Positions 10,459 through 19,320 of a stretch of DNA of 64,000 nucleotides are shown piece by piece. Each line of letters starts with the position of its first letter. Position 1 is the first letter of the stretch. The position numbers were made by a program, and so were the translations under genes. This stretch comes from Phocaeicola sartorii JCM 17136 = DSM 21941 (GTDB taxonomy: Bacteria; Bacteroidota; Bacteroidia; Bacteroidales; Bacteroidaceae), in contig NZ_BAKM01000002.1 in the NCBI RefSeq assembly GCF_000614185.1, forward strand, positions 124,001 to 188,000, written 5' to 3'. The notes under the pieces are model-generated. The model searched no databases and was not told the origin of the DNA. It was given only the letters and a program-made list of their open reading frames with translations.

Positions 10459-11723
10459 ATGAAAGTATTAATGTTTGGATGGGAATTTCCTCCCAAAATA
10501 TATGGTGGCCTTGCTGTAGCATCTTACGGTATAACAAAAGGTTTGAGTCTGCAAGGTGATATGGAAACAACTTTCTGTTTGCCCAAACCTTGCGGTGACG
10601 AAGAAAAGTTTCTGAACATTATAGGCATGAACCAAGTGCCATTGTGTGGCGTGATGTGAATTATGATTACTTAAAGTCACGCCTTTCGACTTCGACTCCG
10701 GAACAGTATTATGCTTTCCGTGATCATATCTATTCTGATTTCTCGTATATGCACGTCAATGATCTGGGGTGTATGGAGTTTGCCGGCGGTTATCCGGGAA
10801 ACCTTCATGATGAGATCAATAATTTTTCTATTATTGCCGGTGTGGTTGCGCGCCAGCAAGAATTTGATATTATCCATGCGCACGACTGGCTGACTTATCC
10901 GGCTGGTGTGCATGCCAAGCTGGTAAGTGGCAAACCTTTGTGTATCCATGTACATGCTACTGATTTTGACCGTTCGCGCGGTAAGGTGAATCCTACAGTA
11001 TATGCTATGGAAAAGAATGGCATGGATCATGCCGACTGTATTATGTGTGTGTCCGAGCTGACCCGACAGACAGTTATTCACCAATATCATCAAGATCCGC
11101 GTAAATGTTTTGCCATGCACAATGCCGTTTATCCGCTTTCGCAAGATTTGCTGGACATTCCTCGTCCTGATCATTCGAAAGAAAAAGTGGTGACTTTCTT
11201 GGGGCGTATCACGATGCAGAAAGGACCCGAGTATTTTGTGGAAGCTGCCGCATTGGTCTTGAAGCGTACCCGCAACATCCGTTTTGTAATGGCAGGATCA
11301 GGAGACATGCTGGACGCTATGATCAATCTGGCTGCGGAACGAGGTATTGCAGACCGTTTTCACTTCCCGGGATTCCAGCGTGGGCGTCAGGTTTATGAAG
11401 CATATAAAAACAGTGATGTGTTCGTAATGCCTTCCGTGTCAGAACCTTTTGGTATCGCTCCTTTGGAGGCTATGCAGTGCGGAACTCCTTCTATCATCTC
11501 AAAACAATCGGGTTGCGGTGAAATTTTGGATAAAGTAATCAAGACCGATTATTGGGATATCAACGCAATGGCCGATGCCATCTATTCAATTTGTACGAAT
11601 CCTTCCCTTTTCCAATATCTGCAGGAAGAAGGAAAGAAAGAGGTGGATGGTATTACATGGGAGAAAGTCGGTTTGAGAATCCGTGCCCTCTATGAGCAGG
11701 TGTTAAAAAACTATGGTAAATAA
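10459..11723 (+). CDS. Glycogen/starch synthase-like glycosyltransferase, GT4/GT5 type (frameshifted here)
   Basis: GT-B fold enzyme, probably adding glucose from a nucleotide sugar to glycogen. Start MKVLMFGWEFPP with a good AAGGAGG upstream; the KIYGGLAV motif right after it is the glycogen synthase-type nucleotide-sugar loop. The C-terminal domain contains FLGRITMQKGPEYFVEA and the E-x7-E type site SEPFGIAPLEAMQCGTP. A net -1 shift near 10638-10646 separates residues 1-60 from the rest; an added base reads VPIVWRDVNYDYL and gives about 421 residues, normal length. Lies 14 bp after the debranching enzyme. The donor (ADP- or UDP-glucose) is not decided by sequence alone. Confidence 0.88.
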
Positions 11724-11741
11724 TAAAACAATAATTAGGAT

Positions 11742-13153
11742 ATGAAAACAATATGTCTTTATTTTGAAATACATCAAATTATCCATCTGAAACGCTATCG
11801 TTGTTTTGATATAGGCCGTGATCATTATTATTATGATGATTATGAAAATGAACGCAGTATCAGTGATATAGCCGAACGTTCCTATATTCCTGCGTTGAGT
11901 ACCTTGATTGAAATGGCAAAGAATTACAGTGATACTTTTAAGGTGGCTTTGTCTATTTCGGGTGTGGCGTTGGAACAGTTGGAAGTACATGCGCCCAGTG
12001 TGATCGAGTTGTTGCATCAGTTGAATGAGACCGGATGTTGTGAATTCTTGTGCGAGCCTTATTCTCATGGTCTTTCCTCTTTGGCTAATGAAGATTGTTT
12101 CCGCGAAGAGGTGGAACGTATGCGTACCAAGATCAAACAAATATTTGGCAAGGAGCCGAAAGTATTCCGTAACTCTAGTTTGATCTATTCGAATGAGATT
12201 GGCGCTACGGTAGCTGATATGGGTTTTAAAGGTATGTTGACTGAAGGTGCAAAACACATTTTGGGTTGGAAGAGTCCGCACTATTTGTATCATTGCGCCA
12301 TGAATCCGAACTTGAAGTTACTGCTTCGCGATTTCAAACTGTCTGATGACATCAGTCTGCGTTTCTCTAATTCCGAATGGAGTGAGTATCCGTTGTTTGC
12401 CGACAAATATATAGATTGGATCGCAGCTTTGCCGGAGGAGGAACAAGTTATCAATATATTCATGGAACTTTCTGCTTTGGGCATCGCCCAGCCATTGTCT
12501 TCCAATATTTTGGAATTTATGAAAGCGCTGCCTGTCTGTGCAAAAGAAAGAGGGGTTACTTTCTCTACTCCGACCGACATTATTACCAAACTGAAATCGG
12601 TGGATCAGGTGGATGTCCCTTATCCCATGTCATGGGTAGACGAGGAACGCGATATCAGTCCGTGGTTAGGTAATGTGATGCAGCGTGAGGCCTTCAATAA
12701 ACTTTATAGTGTGGCGGAACGTGTTCATTTGTGCGATGACCGTCGTATTAAGCAGGATTGGGATTATTTGCAGGCAAGTAATAATTTCCGCTTTATGACC
12801 ACTAAGAATACTGGTATTTGGTTGAATCGTGGAATCTATGATTCTCCGTATGATGCTTTCACCAATTACATGAATATTTTGGGTGATTTTATAAGTCGTG
12901 TGAATTCATTGTATCCGGTGGATATGGATAACGAAGAATTAAATTCATTGCTTACTACCATTAAGAACCAGGGCGAGGAATTGGTGGCTTTGAATAAGGA
13001 AGTGGAAAGATTGCAGGCTAAACTGGAGAAAGCTGAAGGTAAGAAGCTCCTGCCGTAAAGAAAGAACCTGCTGCCAAGAAACCTGTGGCGGCAAAGAAAC
13101 CAGTGGCAAAGAAGCCGGTTGCCAAGAAAGCTGCTTCGAAGAAAGAAGAATAA
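11742..13153 (+). CDS. GH57 alpha-amylase-like protein with altered catalytic residues and basic Lys/Ala/Pro tail (frameshifted near 3' end)
   Basis: About 470 residues when a base is restored near 13041-13048. The GH57 barrel is recognisable: first motif FEIHQ (residues 8-12), region-3 VFRNSSLIYSN (141-151) and region-4 FMELSALG (240-247). In active GH57 amylases region 3 carries a nucleophile Glu (FRNTEL-type) and region 4 an Asp (MDYETFG-type); here those places show Ser146 and Glu242, so classical hydrolysis is doubtful. A helical Leu/Glu/Lys segment (about 405-435) leads into a tail of repeated AKKPV-like units ending KKAASKKEE at 13150, very like histone H1 C-termini. In this sequence a stop occurs at 13056-13058, but the next frame continues the tail without break to 13153. 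Third gene of the glycogen operon; may be a structural or regulatory glycogen protein. Confidence 0.85.
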
Positions 13154-13181
13154 CAGAAATAGTATAAAGGACTTAAGAATT

Positions 13182-13239
13182 CACCGTTGTGCTTTCGGAA
13201 AACTGGTTTTAAGGTTGGAAGAGGCGGAACGGTGTTTTT
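13182..13239 (+). terminator. Probable terminator of the glycogen operon
   Basis: CACCGTT (13182-13188) pairs with AACGGTG (13228-13234), with further partial pairing inside the long loop, followed by TTTTT at 13235-13239. Confidence 0.5.
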
Positions 13240-13251
13240 CTATATAAAAGT

Positions 13252-13281
13252 TTGCCGCATTGAATATTTTATTTACCTTTG
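13252..13281 (+). promoter_or_regulatory. Strong promoter upstream of the small protein/biotin region
   Basis: TTG at 13252-13254 and TACCTTTG at 13274-13281 with a 19 bp spacer, a near-ideal Bacteroides promoter. The first ATG downstream is at 13304, supporting that start for the small gene. Confidence 0.75.
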
Positions 13282-13303
13282 CCAATCTCAGATACGAAAA
13301 AAC

Positions 13304-13613
13304 ATGAAACAATTGTGCCAAAATAAACATACGATACGTTTCCGCTATTGGAGCCGGAAGAAGTACGCTATGTTTTATAGCTTGGGCAAATGTGTAACTA
13401 TTGGTAATCTGAAAAAGGAGATTGCCGATGTATCGTTGGGTAAACAGGCAAATGTTTGCACGGCATTCTCTGTTTGCTCTTCCGCACGGAAAGAGGATGC
13501 TGGAGAGGAATATGAAGAAGGAATGGTCCCTGTTGAATCTATGCTGCAAATGCTTCGGATCCAACTGCCTCAACCCCAGGTGGCTGATGTGATTTGTCTT
13601 TTTTATTTAAATA
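13304..13613 (+). CDS. Small protein of unknown function upstream of bioB (3' end uncertain)
   Basis: I do not recognise a named family. The ATG at 13304 lies 22 bp after an excellent promoter. The N-terminal half has a conserved-looking basic/aromatic block HTIRFRYWSRKKYAMF followed by SLGKCVTIGNLKKEIADVSLGKQ, which resembles a type of short Bacteroidales protein I have seen annotated only as hypothetical; the C-terminal half is acidic (KEDAGEEYEEG) then PVESMLQMLRIQLPQPQ. As written the frame runs through a terminator hairpin to 13684, which is unlikely; one extra T in the T6 run near 13600-13605 would end the protein at a TAA near 13611, giving about 103 residues. That end is an inference. 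Confidence 0.55.
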
Positions 13614-13623
13614 AATATTGTTT

Positions 13624-13661
13624 GCCGGAAAGATGTGCCATGCATCTTTTCGGCTTTTTTT
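13624..13661 (+). terminator. Strong intrinsic terminator/attenuator just before bioB
   Basis: GCCGGAAAGATG (13624-13635) pairs with CATCTTTTCGGC (13643-13654) and is followed by seven T (13655-13661). It ends the small-gene transcript 20 bp before bioB, so bioB needs readthrough or a promoter inside this short gap. Confidence 0.85.
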
Positions 13662-13680
13662 GTCTTAATATGAACTGTAT

Positions 13681-14640
13681 ATGATGCTGAATGAAATAAG
13701 AAACAAAGTGTTGGGCGGTGAGAAGATTACCGTAGAAGAAGCCCGTTGGCTGTCCTGCAAGGCAGAGAAACAGGACTTGTATGATGCGGCTCATGAGATA
13801 ACACGGGTTCTGGCTTCCCGGAAATTCGATATGTGTTCCATCATCAATGCTAAATCCGGTAAATGTCCTGAGAATTGTAAATGGTGTGCACAGTCTGCAC
13901 ATTATAAAACAAAAACGAATGTTTATGATTTGGTTGGGAAGGAAGAATGTCTGCGCCATGCTTTGTATAACGAAGCGCAGGGAGTATCCCGTTTTTCTTT
14001 GGTGACCAGTGGCAGGAAACCGGGTAGCTGTAACATGGACCGGCTATGTGAGACAACAGAGTATATTTGTGCGCATTCGCATATTCGGTTATGCGCTTCT
14101 TTAGGATTGCTGGATGAGGCGGAATTGGGACGGCTGTTTAAGGCAGGTATCACCCGTTATCATTGTAATCTGGAAACGGCTCCCTCTTATTTTTCATCTC
14201 TATGTTCTACTCATACACAAGAACAGAAAATAGAAACGTTGCAGGCAGCACGCCGGGTGGGGATGGATGTATGCAGCGGAGGAATCATCGGCATGGGCGA
14301 AACAATGGAACAGCGTATTGAGTTTGCTTTTACACTGAGGGAATTGGAAGTACAGTCTATTCCTATAAACCTGTTGCAGCCTATACCCGGCACTCCATTG
14401 GAAAAAATGGATCGTCTTGCAGAGGCGGAGATTCTGACAACCATCGCTTTATTTCGTTTTATCAATCCCACAGCCTTTCTTCGTTTTGCCGGAGGGCGTT
14501 CACAGATGAGTGTGGAAGCTGTAAAGAAAGCATTGTATATCGGTATTAATTCTGCCATTGTGGGAGATTTGCTGACTACATTAGGTTCCAAAGTATCAGA
14601 AGATAAAATATTGATAGAAGAGGTCGGGTATTCGCTTTGA
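13681..14640 (+). CDS. bioB: Biotin synthase
   Basis: Radical SAM enzyme inserting sulfur into dethiobiotin, the last step of biotin synthesis. The [4Fe-4S] motif [11 protein letters not shown] (near residues 60-70) is characteristic of BioB, and the auxiliary-cluster and substrate motifs [27 protein letters not shown] and [11 protein letters not shown] are present, ending in the FAGGRSQMS block. 319 residues, normal length. Two adjacent ATG codons (13681, 13684) can serve as start. First of six biotin genes on the same strand with short gaps. Confidence 0.96.
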   Translation: MMLNEIRNKVLGGEKITVEEARWLSCKAEKQDLYDAAHEITRVLASRKFDMCSIINAKSGKCPENCKWCAQSAHYKTKTNVYDLVGKEECLRHALYNEAQGVSRFSLVTSGRKPGSCNMDRLCETTEYICAHSHIRLCASLGLLDEAELGRLFKAGITRYHCNLETAPSYFSSLCSTHTQEQKIETLQAARRVGMDVCSGGIIGMGETMEQRIEFAFTLRELEVQSIPINLLQPIPGTPLEKMDRLAEAEILTTIALFRFINPTAFLRFAGGRSQMSVEAVKKALYIGINSAIVGDLLTTLGSKVSEDKILIEEVGYSL

Positions 14641-14678
14641 CACATTATAAAGTTATTATAACAATAAGGAAGTAATAT

Positions 14679-15949
14679 ATGGAAAATTTTGACAGGGAGC
14701 ATTTATGGCATCCTTATACATCGACTACTCATCCGCTACCCACTTATAAAGTAAGACGGGCGGATGGAGTATATATAGAATTGGAGGACGGAAGATGTTT
14801 GATAGAAGGGATGTCTTCGTGGTGGTGCATGGTACATGGATACAATCATCCGGTATTGAACCAAGCGCTCAAGAAACAGATAGACCGTATGAGCCATGTC
14901 ATGTTCGGCGGATTGACACACGATCCGGCCATCGAATTAGGCAGGTTGTTGCTGAAGATTGTTCCTCCCCGTATGCAGAAAATATTTTATGCTGACTCCG
15001 GTTCGGTTGCGGTAGAAGTGGCACTGAAAATGGCCGTGCAATATTGGTATGCGCAAGGGAAGGAAAAGAAAAATAATTTTGTAACTATTCAGTCCGGATA
15101 TCATGGAGATACGTGGAATGCCATGTCTGTTTGTGATCCGGTGACCGGTATGCATCATATTTTTGGCCCTACATTGCCTGTGCGTTATTTTGTTCCTGCT
15201 CCCCGGTCGCGCTTTGGCGGAATCTGGTATGAAGAGGATATAGAACCCTTGAAGGAAATATTGGAACAGCATCATGAAAAAATGGCCGCATTGATTCTGG
15301 AACCTATTGTACAAGGGGCGGGCGGAATGCGTTTTTATCATCCTGAGTTTTTACGTCAGGCAGAGAAACTTTGCAGGCAATATCGGCTGTTGTTAATCTT
15401 TGATGAGATAGCGACAGGTTTCGGAAGAACGGGGAAACTGTTTGCTTGGGAGCATGCGGGTGTCCAGCCCGATATCATGTGCATAGGTAAGGCACTGACC
15501 GGTGGATACATGACTTTCTCTGCTGTCCTTGCCAGTGATGATGTGGCTGATACCATTTCCGGCGGTTATCCGGGAGTCTTTATGCACGGCCCTACTTTTA
15601 TGGGAAATCCGTTGGCTTGTGCCGTAGCGAAAGCATCCGTGGAATTGTTGCTTTCATATAGTTGGGAGGAAAAGGTAAAGGCTATTGAATCACAGTTGAA
15701 GAGGGAGCTGGCCCCCGCTGCTTTATTGCCGCAGGTGCTGATGTGCGTGTATTGGGAGCTATCGGGGTTATTGAAGTGAAGAAACCGGTAGATATGGCTT
15801 TTATGCAACGTCGTTTTGTCGAAGAAGGAGTATGGGTACGTCCTTTTGGAAAACTGGTGTATATCATGCCGCCTTTTATAATTCAGCCGGAAGAATTGAG
15901 CAAATTGACGCATTCACTGGTAAAGATAGTAGGAGAATTAAAAGAATAA
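14679..15949 (+). CDS. bioA: Adenosylmethionine-8-amino-7-oxononanoate aminotransferase (frameshifted here)
   Basis: PLP enzyme converting KAPA to DAPA with SAM as amino donor. Begins [11 protein letters not shown], a BioA hallmark; [27 protein letters not shown] (PLP phosphate loop), [13 protein letters not shown] and the Schiff-base lysine in [11 protein letters not shown] are all visible. A net -1 shift near 15731-15740 cuts the frame; adding one G reads [20 protein letters not shown] and restores about 423 residues. 38 bp after bioB; its stop abuts the bioF region. Confidence 0.93.
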
Positions 15950-15976
15950 GTGATAGTATTGGGAAAAATAGAAAAA

Positions 15977-17128
15977 ATGAATTCATTAACAGACTGGGAA
16001 AGGGAATTAGCCCTGCTTGAAAATAAAAGTAATCTTCGCAGGCTGCCTGTTATCCGCCATTTGGGAAGAGAGGTGGAGGTGAATGGAAAAGTGATGCTTA
16101 ACCTTTCATCCAACGATTATCTGGGATTGGCTGCTTACCTGCCATTACGTACGGAATTTTTGCAAAGTCTTACTCCCGATACCTTTCTTCCTTCCTCTTC
16201 ATCCTCTCGCCTGCTGACAGGAAATTTTGATATCTATGTTCAGATAGAGGATTTGCTTGCCCGACTGTTTCGGAAGGAAAGCGCGTTGGTTTTTAATAGT
16301 GGTTATCACATGAATGCCGGTATTCTTCCTGCAGTGAGCGATGTTCGTACATTGATTCTTGCCGATAAACTGGTACATGCCAGCATTATTGACGGCATTC
16401 GTTTATCGGCGGCCAAGTGTATCCGGTACCGGCATAACCGATACGACCAATTGGAACAGTTGCTGGCTTCCAATCATGCCGGGTATGATAGAATAATTAT
16501 TGTAACCGAAAGTATTTTCAGTATGGACGGTGATGAGGCCGATCTTCGCCGTTTGGTCACTTTGAAGCAACAATATGATAATGTATTGCTATATGTGGAT
16601 GAAGCGCATGCTGTAGGGGTGCGGGGAATGCATGGCTTGGGGTGTGCGGAAGAACAGGATTGTGTGGCTGACATCGACTTCTTATGTGGAACTTTTGGTA
16701 AAGCGTTAGCCTCGGTAGGAGGATATATTGTTTGTTCGAAGACCATCCGTGATTATTTGGTCAATAAAATGCGTACATTCATATTTACAACGGCTCTTCC
16801 TCCTGTCAATTTGCTATGGACATTCTTTATCTTGGAGCATTTGGACAGTTTCAGTTTCCGGAGGGAAAGGTTGAAAAAAATATCCTCTCTTTTGAAAGAC
16901 ACGTTGGTAAAGAAAGGATACGCTTGTCCTTCTACCAGCCATATTCTGCCAATGACGATAGGCGATAGCGGTGATACGGTGTTAAAGGCCGATTTCTTGC
17001 AGCGTAAAGGTTTTTATGCGTTGCCGGTGCGTCCTCCTACTGTGCCTGAAGGAACATCGCGTATCCGTTTTTCGTTGACAGCGGATATTACTGAAGAAGA
17101 AATAAAAAGCCTGATAGAATTGATATGA
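15977..17128 (+). CDS. bioF: 8-amino-7-oxononanoate synthase
   Basis: PLP-dependent alpha-oxoamine synthase joining pimeloyl-ACP and alanine. Motifs: LNLSSNDYLGLA near the start, SSSSRLLTGN, FNSGYHMNAGI, the PLP-binding YVDEAHAVGVRG and the Schiff-base lysine in GTFGKALASVGG. The frame is open from a GTG at 15950, but the ATG at 15977 (MNSLTDWERE) starts the conserved protein; about 383 residues. Its final ATGA overlaps the bioG start, so the two are translationally coupled. Confidence 0.94.
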   Translation: MNSLTDWERELALLENKSNLRRLPVIRHLGREVEVNGKVMLNLSSNDYLGLAAYLPLRTEFLQSLTPDTFLPSSSSSRLLTGNFDIYVQIEDLLARLFRKESALVFNSGYHMNAGILPAVSDVRTLILADKLVHASIIDGIRLSAAKCIRYRHNRYDQLEQLLASNHAGYDRIIIVTESIFSMDGDEADLRRLVTLKQQYDNVLLYVDEAHAVGVRGMHGLGCAEEQDCVADIDFLCGTFGKALASVGGYIVCSKTIRDYLVNKMRTFIFTTALPPVNLLWTFFILEHLDSFSFRRERLKKISSLLKDTLVKKGYACPSTSHILPMTIGDSGDTVLKADFLQRKGFYALPVRPPTVPEGTSRIRFSLTADITEEEIKSLIELI

Positions 17129-17778
17129 AACATTATTTTATACAGCAAAAGCATCTTCCCCGATTGACACTTTTTTTTGCCGGTTGGGGAATGGATGAAT
17201 GTCCTTTCATGGATTATTGCCCCGAAAATAGCGATCTGTTGGTTTGTTATGATTATCGTTCGCTGGATTTTGATTTCACGCTGTTGCAGGGTTATCAGGA
17301 GATTCGTCTGCTAGCCTGGTCTATGGGAGTATGGGTCGCGTCTATGGTATTGCAGGATATGGACTTGCCCATTTGTGAGAGTGTTGCTTTGAATGGCACG
17401 GTAACTCCTGTCGATGATTTGAAAGGTATTCCGCAGCAAGTTTTTGAAGGAACCCTGGAAGGCTTGAATGAGGTTACACTGGAAAAGTTTATCCGCAGGA
17501 TGTGTTTGAAAAAGGAGAATTTGGAAACATTCTTGTCGAAACGTCCGCAACGTGCGGTAGAGGAACTGCAAGAAGAGCTTCGGAGGATTGGAGAACAGGT
17601 AAAATCTTGTGCTGTTCCCAGTTTTGCATGGGAACGGGCTGTTATAGGCAAGAATGATTTGATTTTTACGGCGGTCAACCAAAAAAATGCATGGACCGGG
17701 ACGGAAGTGGCAGAGTATGATATTCCTCATTATTCAGAAGAAATAATGAGAGATTTGTTATGTCCGTCTGTCATTTAA
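17125..17778 (+). CDS. bioG: Pimeloyl-ACP methyl ester esterase, BioG type
   Basis: Alpha/beta-hydrolase that ends the BioC-BioH/BioG cycle by removing the methyl ester from pimeloyl-ACP. 217 residues, DUF452-like, with the oxyanion region LFFAGWGMDE, the nucleophile elbow LAWSMGVW and a C-terminal histidine in DIPHYSEE. It overlaps bioF by 4 bp and precedes bioC. This genome uses BioG in the gatekeeper slot; no bioH is in the operon. Confidence 0.9.
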   Translation: MKHYFIQQKHLPRLTLFFAGWGMDECPFMDYCPENSDLLVCYDYRSLDFDFTLLQGYQEIRLLAWSMGVWVASMVLQDMDLPICESVALNGTVTPVDDLKGIPQQVFEGTLEGLNEVTLEKFIRRMCLKKENLETFLSKRPQRAVEELQEELRRIGEQVKSCAVPSFAWERAVIGKNDLIFTAVNQKNAWTGTEVAEYDIPHYSEEIMRDLLCPSVI

Positions 17779-17789
17779 AATGAAAACGT

Positions 17790-18545
17790 ATGATTAATAA
17801 GCAATTGATAACCCGTCGCTTTTCCCGCGCTGTAGAGAGTTATAACCGTGAAGCGTTGGCACAAAAGCAGATTGCATACCGCATGAGTGATATGCTAAAT
17901 CATTATTTGCCCCGTCCGTGCGGCCAAATATTGGAAATTGGTAGCGGGACGGGCTTTCTTACCCGCAGGCTAATGGAAACCCTCCATCCTGAAAAACTGG
18001 TGTTGAATGATATTTGTCAGGAAATGAGTACTTGTTTCACCGATTTGTTGGGAAACGGGCGGACTACCTTTCTAGCAGGGGATGCCGAGTCCCTTCCTTT
18101 TCCAAAAGGACAGGATTTAATTGTATCATGCTCGGCATTACAGTGGTTTGTTTCTCCCGAGCTGTTTTTTGAACGTTGTAATACTTTGTTGAAGCAGAAA
18201 GGATATTTTGCTTTTACTACGTTCGGCAGGGATAATCTGAAAGAAGTTGCATCGGTCACCGGCAGTGGTCTTCACTATCGTTCTTTAGAGGAATTAGAAG
18301 AAGCGTTGCGCATACACTATGAGATCGTGAAGACTCATGAGGAACGTATCTGTCTGACTTTTGGCACTCCGCTTGAAGTGCTTTATCACTTGAAACACAC
18401 CGGGGTGGCTGCTGTCAGGCAACAAGCGTGGACTAAAAGGGATTTGCAGGACTTCTGTGACAAGTATGCCCGTTTGTTCAGTGATGGTCATTCGGTGACT
18501 TTGACTTATCATCCTATTTATATTATAGCAAAGAAAAGACAATAG
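17790..18545 (+). CDS. bioC: Malonyl-ACP O-methyltransferase
   Basis: SAM-dependent methyltransferase that starts pimelate synthesis by methylating malonyl-ACP. 251 residues; SAM motif I ILEIGSGTGFLTRRL, then the motif II-like GDAESLPFP and SCSALQWF, typical of BioC. 11 bp after bioG and 14 bp before bioD. Confidence 0.94.
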   Translation: MINKQLITRRFSRAVESYNREALAQKQIAYRMSDMLNHYLPRPCGQILEIGSGTGFLTRRLMETLHPEKLVLNDICQEMSTCFTDLLGNGRTTFLAGDAESLPFPKGQDLIVSCSALQWFVSPELFFERCNTLLKQKGYFAFTTFGRDNLKEVASVTGSGLHYRSLEELEEALRIHYEIVKTHEERICLTFGTPLEVLYHLKHTGVAAVRQQAWTKRDLQDFCDKYARLFSDGHSVTLTYHPIYIIAKKRQ

Positions 18546-18559
18546 AAATAAAAAGAATC

Positions 18560-19204
18560 ATGAAACAGAATGTATTTTTCGTAAGTGGTATTGATACAAA
18601 TATAGGGAAAAGTTATGCTACGGCCTATCTGGCACATCTTTGGAACAAACAAGGATGTCGTACTATTACTCAAAAATTCATACAGACAGGAAATCCGGAA
18701 GGTTATTCGGAGGATATTGAGTTGCATCGTCGTCTGATGGAGACGGAGTATTTGCCTGAGGATGAGCAGGGACTTACCAAACCTGAAATATTTTCTTATC
18801 CGGCTTCTCCCCATTTGGCTTCACGAATAGATAACCGTGCCATTGATTTTGATAAAATAAAGCATGCCACGGAGGTGTTGAGTGAGCGCTATGATGCTGT
18901 TTTAGTAGAAGGAGCCGGGGGGCTGATGGTGCCGTTGACAGAGGAGAACCTGACTATAGACTATATTCAGGAATCGGGTTACCCCTTAGTTTTTGTTACT
19001 TCGGGACGATTGGGAAGTATCAACCATACATTATTGAGTTTTGAGGCTATAGAGCGGAGAGGGATAAAGCTTCATACAGTGATGTACAATCTGTTTCCCG
19101 AAGGAGAAGATAAAATCATTCAGTCAGATACAGAGGCTTATATTTGTCGTTATATAGAGAAGCATTTCCCGGATACGGCATTTGTGAAGGTGCCTTGCTT
19201 GTAA
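18560..19204 (+). CDS. bioD: Dethiobiotin synthetase
   Basis: ATP-dependent enzyme closing the ureido ring of dethiobiotin. 214 residues; modified P-loop SGIDTNIGKSYATAY at the N-terminus, KFIQTGNPEGYSED, VEGAGGLMVPL and a C-terminal block consistent with BioD. Last gene of the biotin operon; convergent with glnN across a hairpin. Confidence 0.94.
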   Translation: MKQNVFFVSGIDTNIGKSYATAYLAHLWNKQGCRTITQKFIQTGNPEGYSEDIELHRRLMETEYLPEDEQGLTKPEIFSYPASPHLASRIDNRAIDFDKIKHATEVLSERYDAVLVEGAGGLMVPLTEENLTIDYIQESGYPLVFVTSGRLGSINHTLLSFEAIERRGIKLHTVMYNLFPEGEDKIIQSDTEAYICRYIEKHFPDTAFVKVPCL

Positions 19205-19238
19205 TTCATCTTTCTTGTTTATGATGTGTCTACCTGAT

Positions 19239-19273
19239 AAAAAGACAGGCCTTGTTTCGCAACAAAGCCTGTC
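19239..19273 (-). terminator. Terminator of glnN, between convergent bioD and glnN
   Basis: GACAGGC...GCCTGTC stem (19244-19273) with inner TTGTT/AACAA pairing. Read on the minus strand it is followed by a TTTTT run (complement of 19239-19243), so it mainly serves glnN. Confidence 0.7.
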
Positions 19274-19320
19274 ATGCAAACTTAAAACAACCAACAAAAG
19301 AAATAGATAATTTCGGGCAA

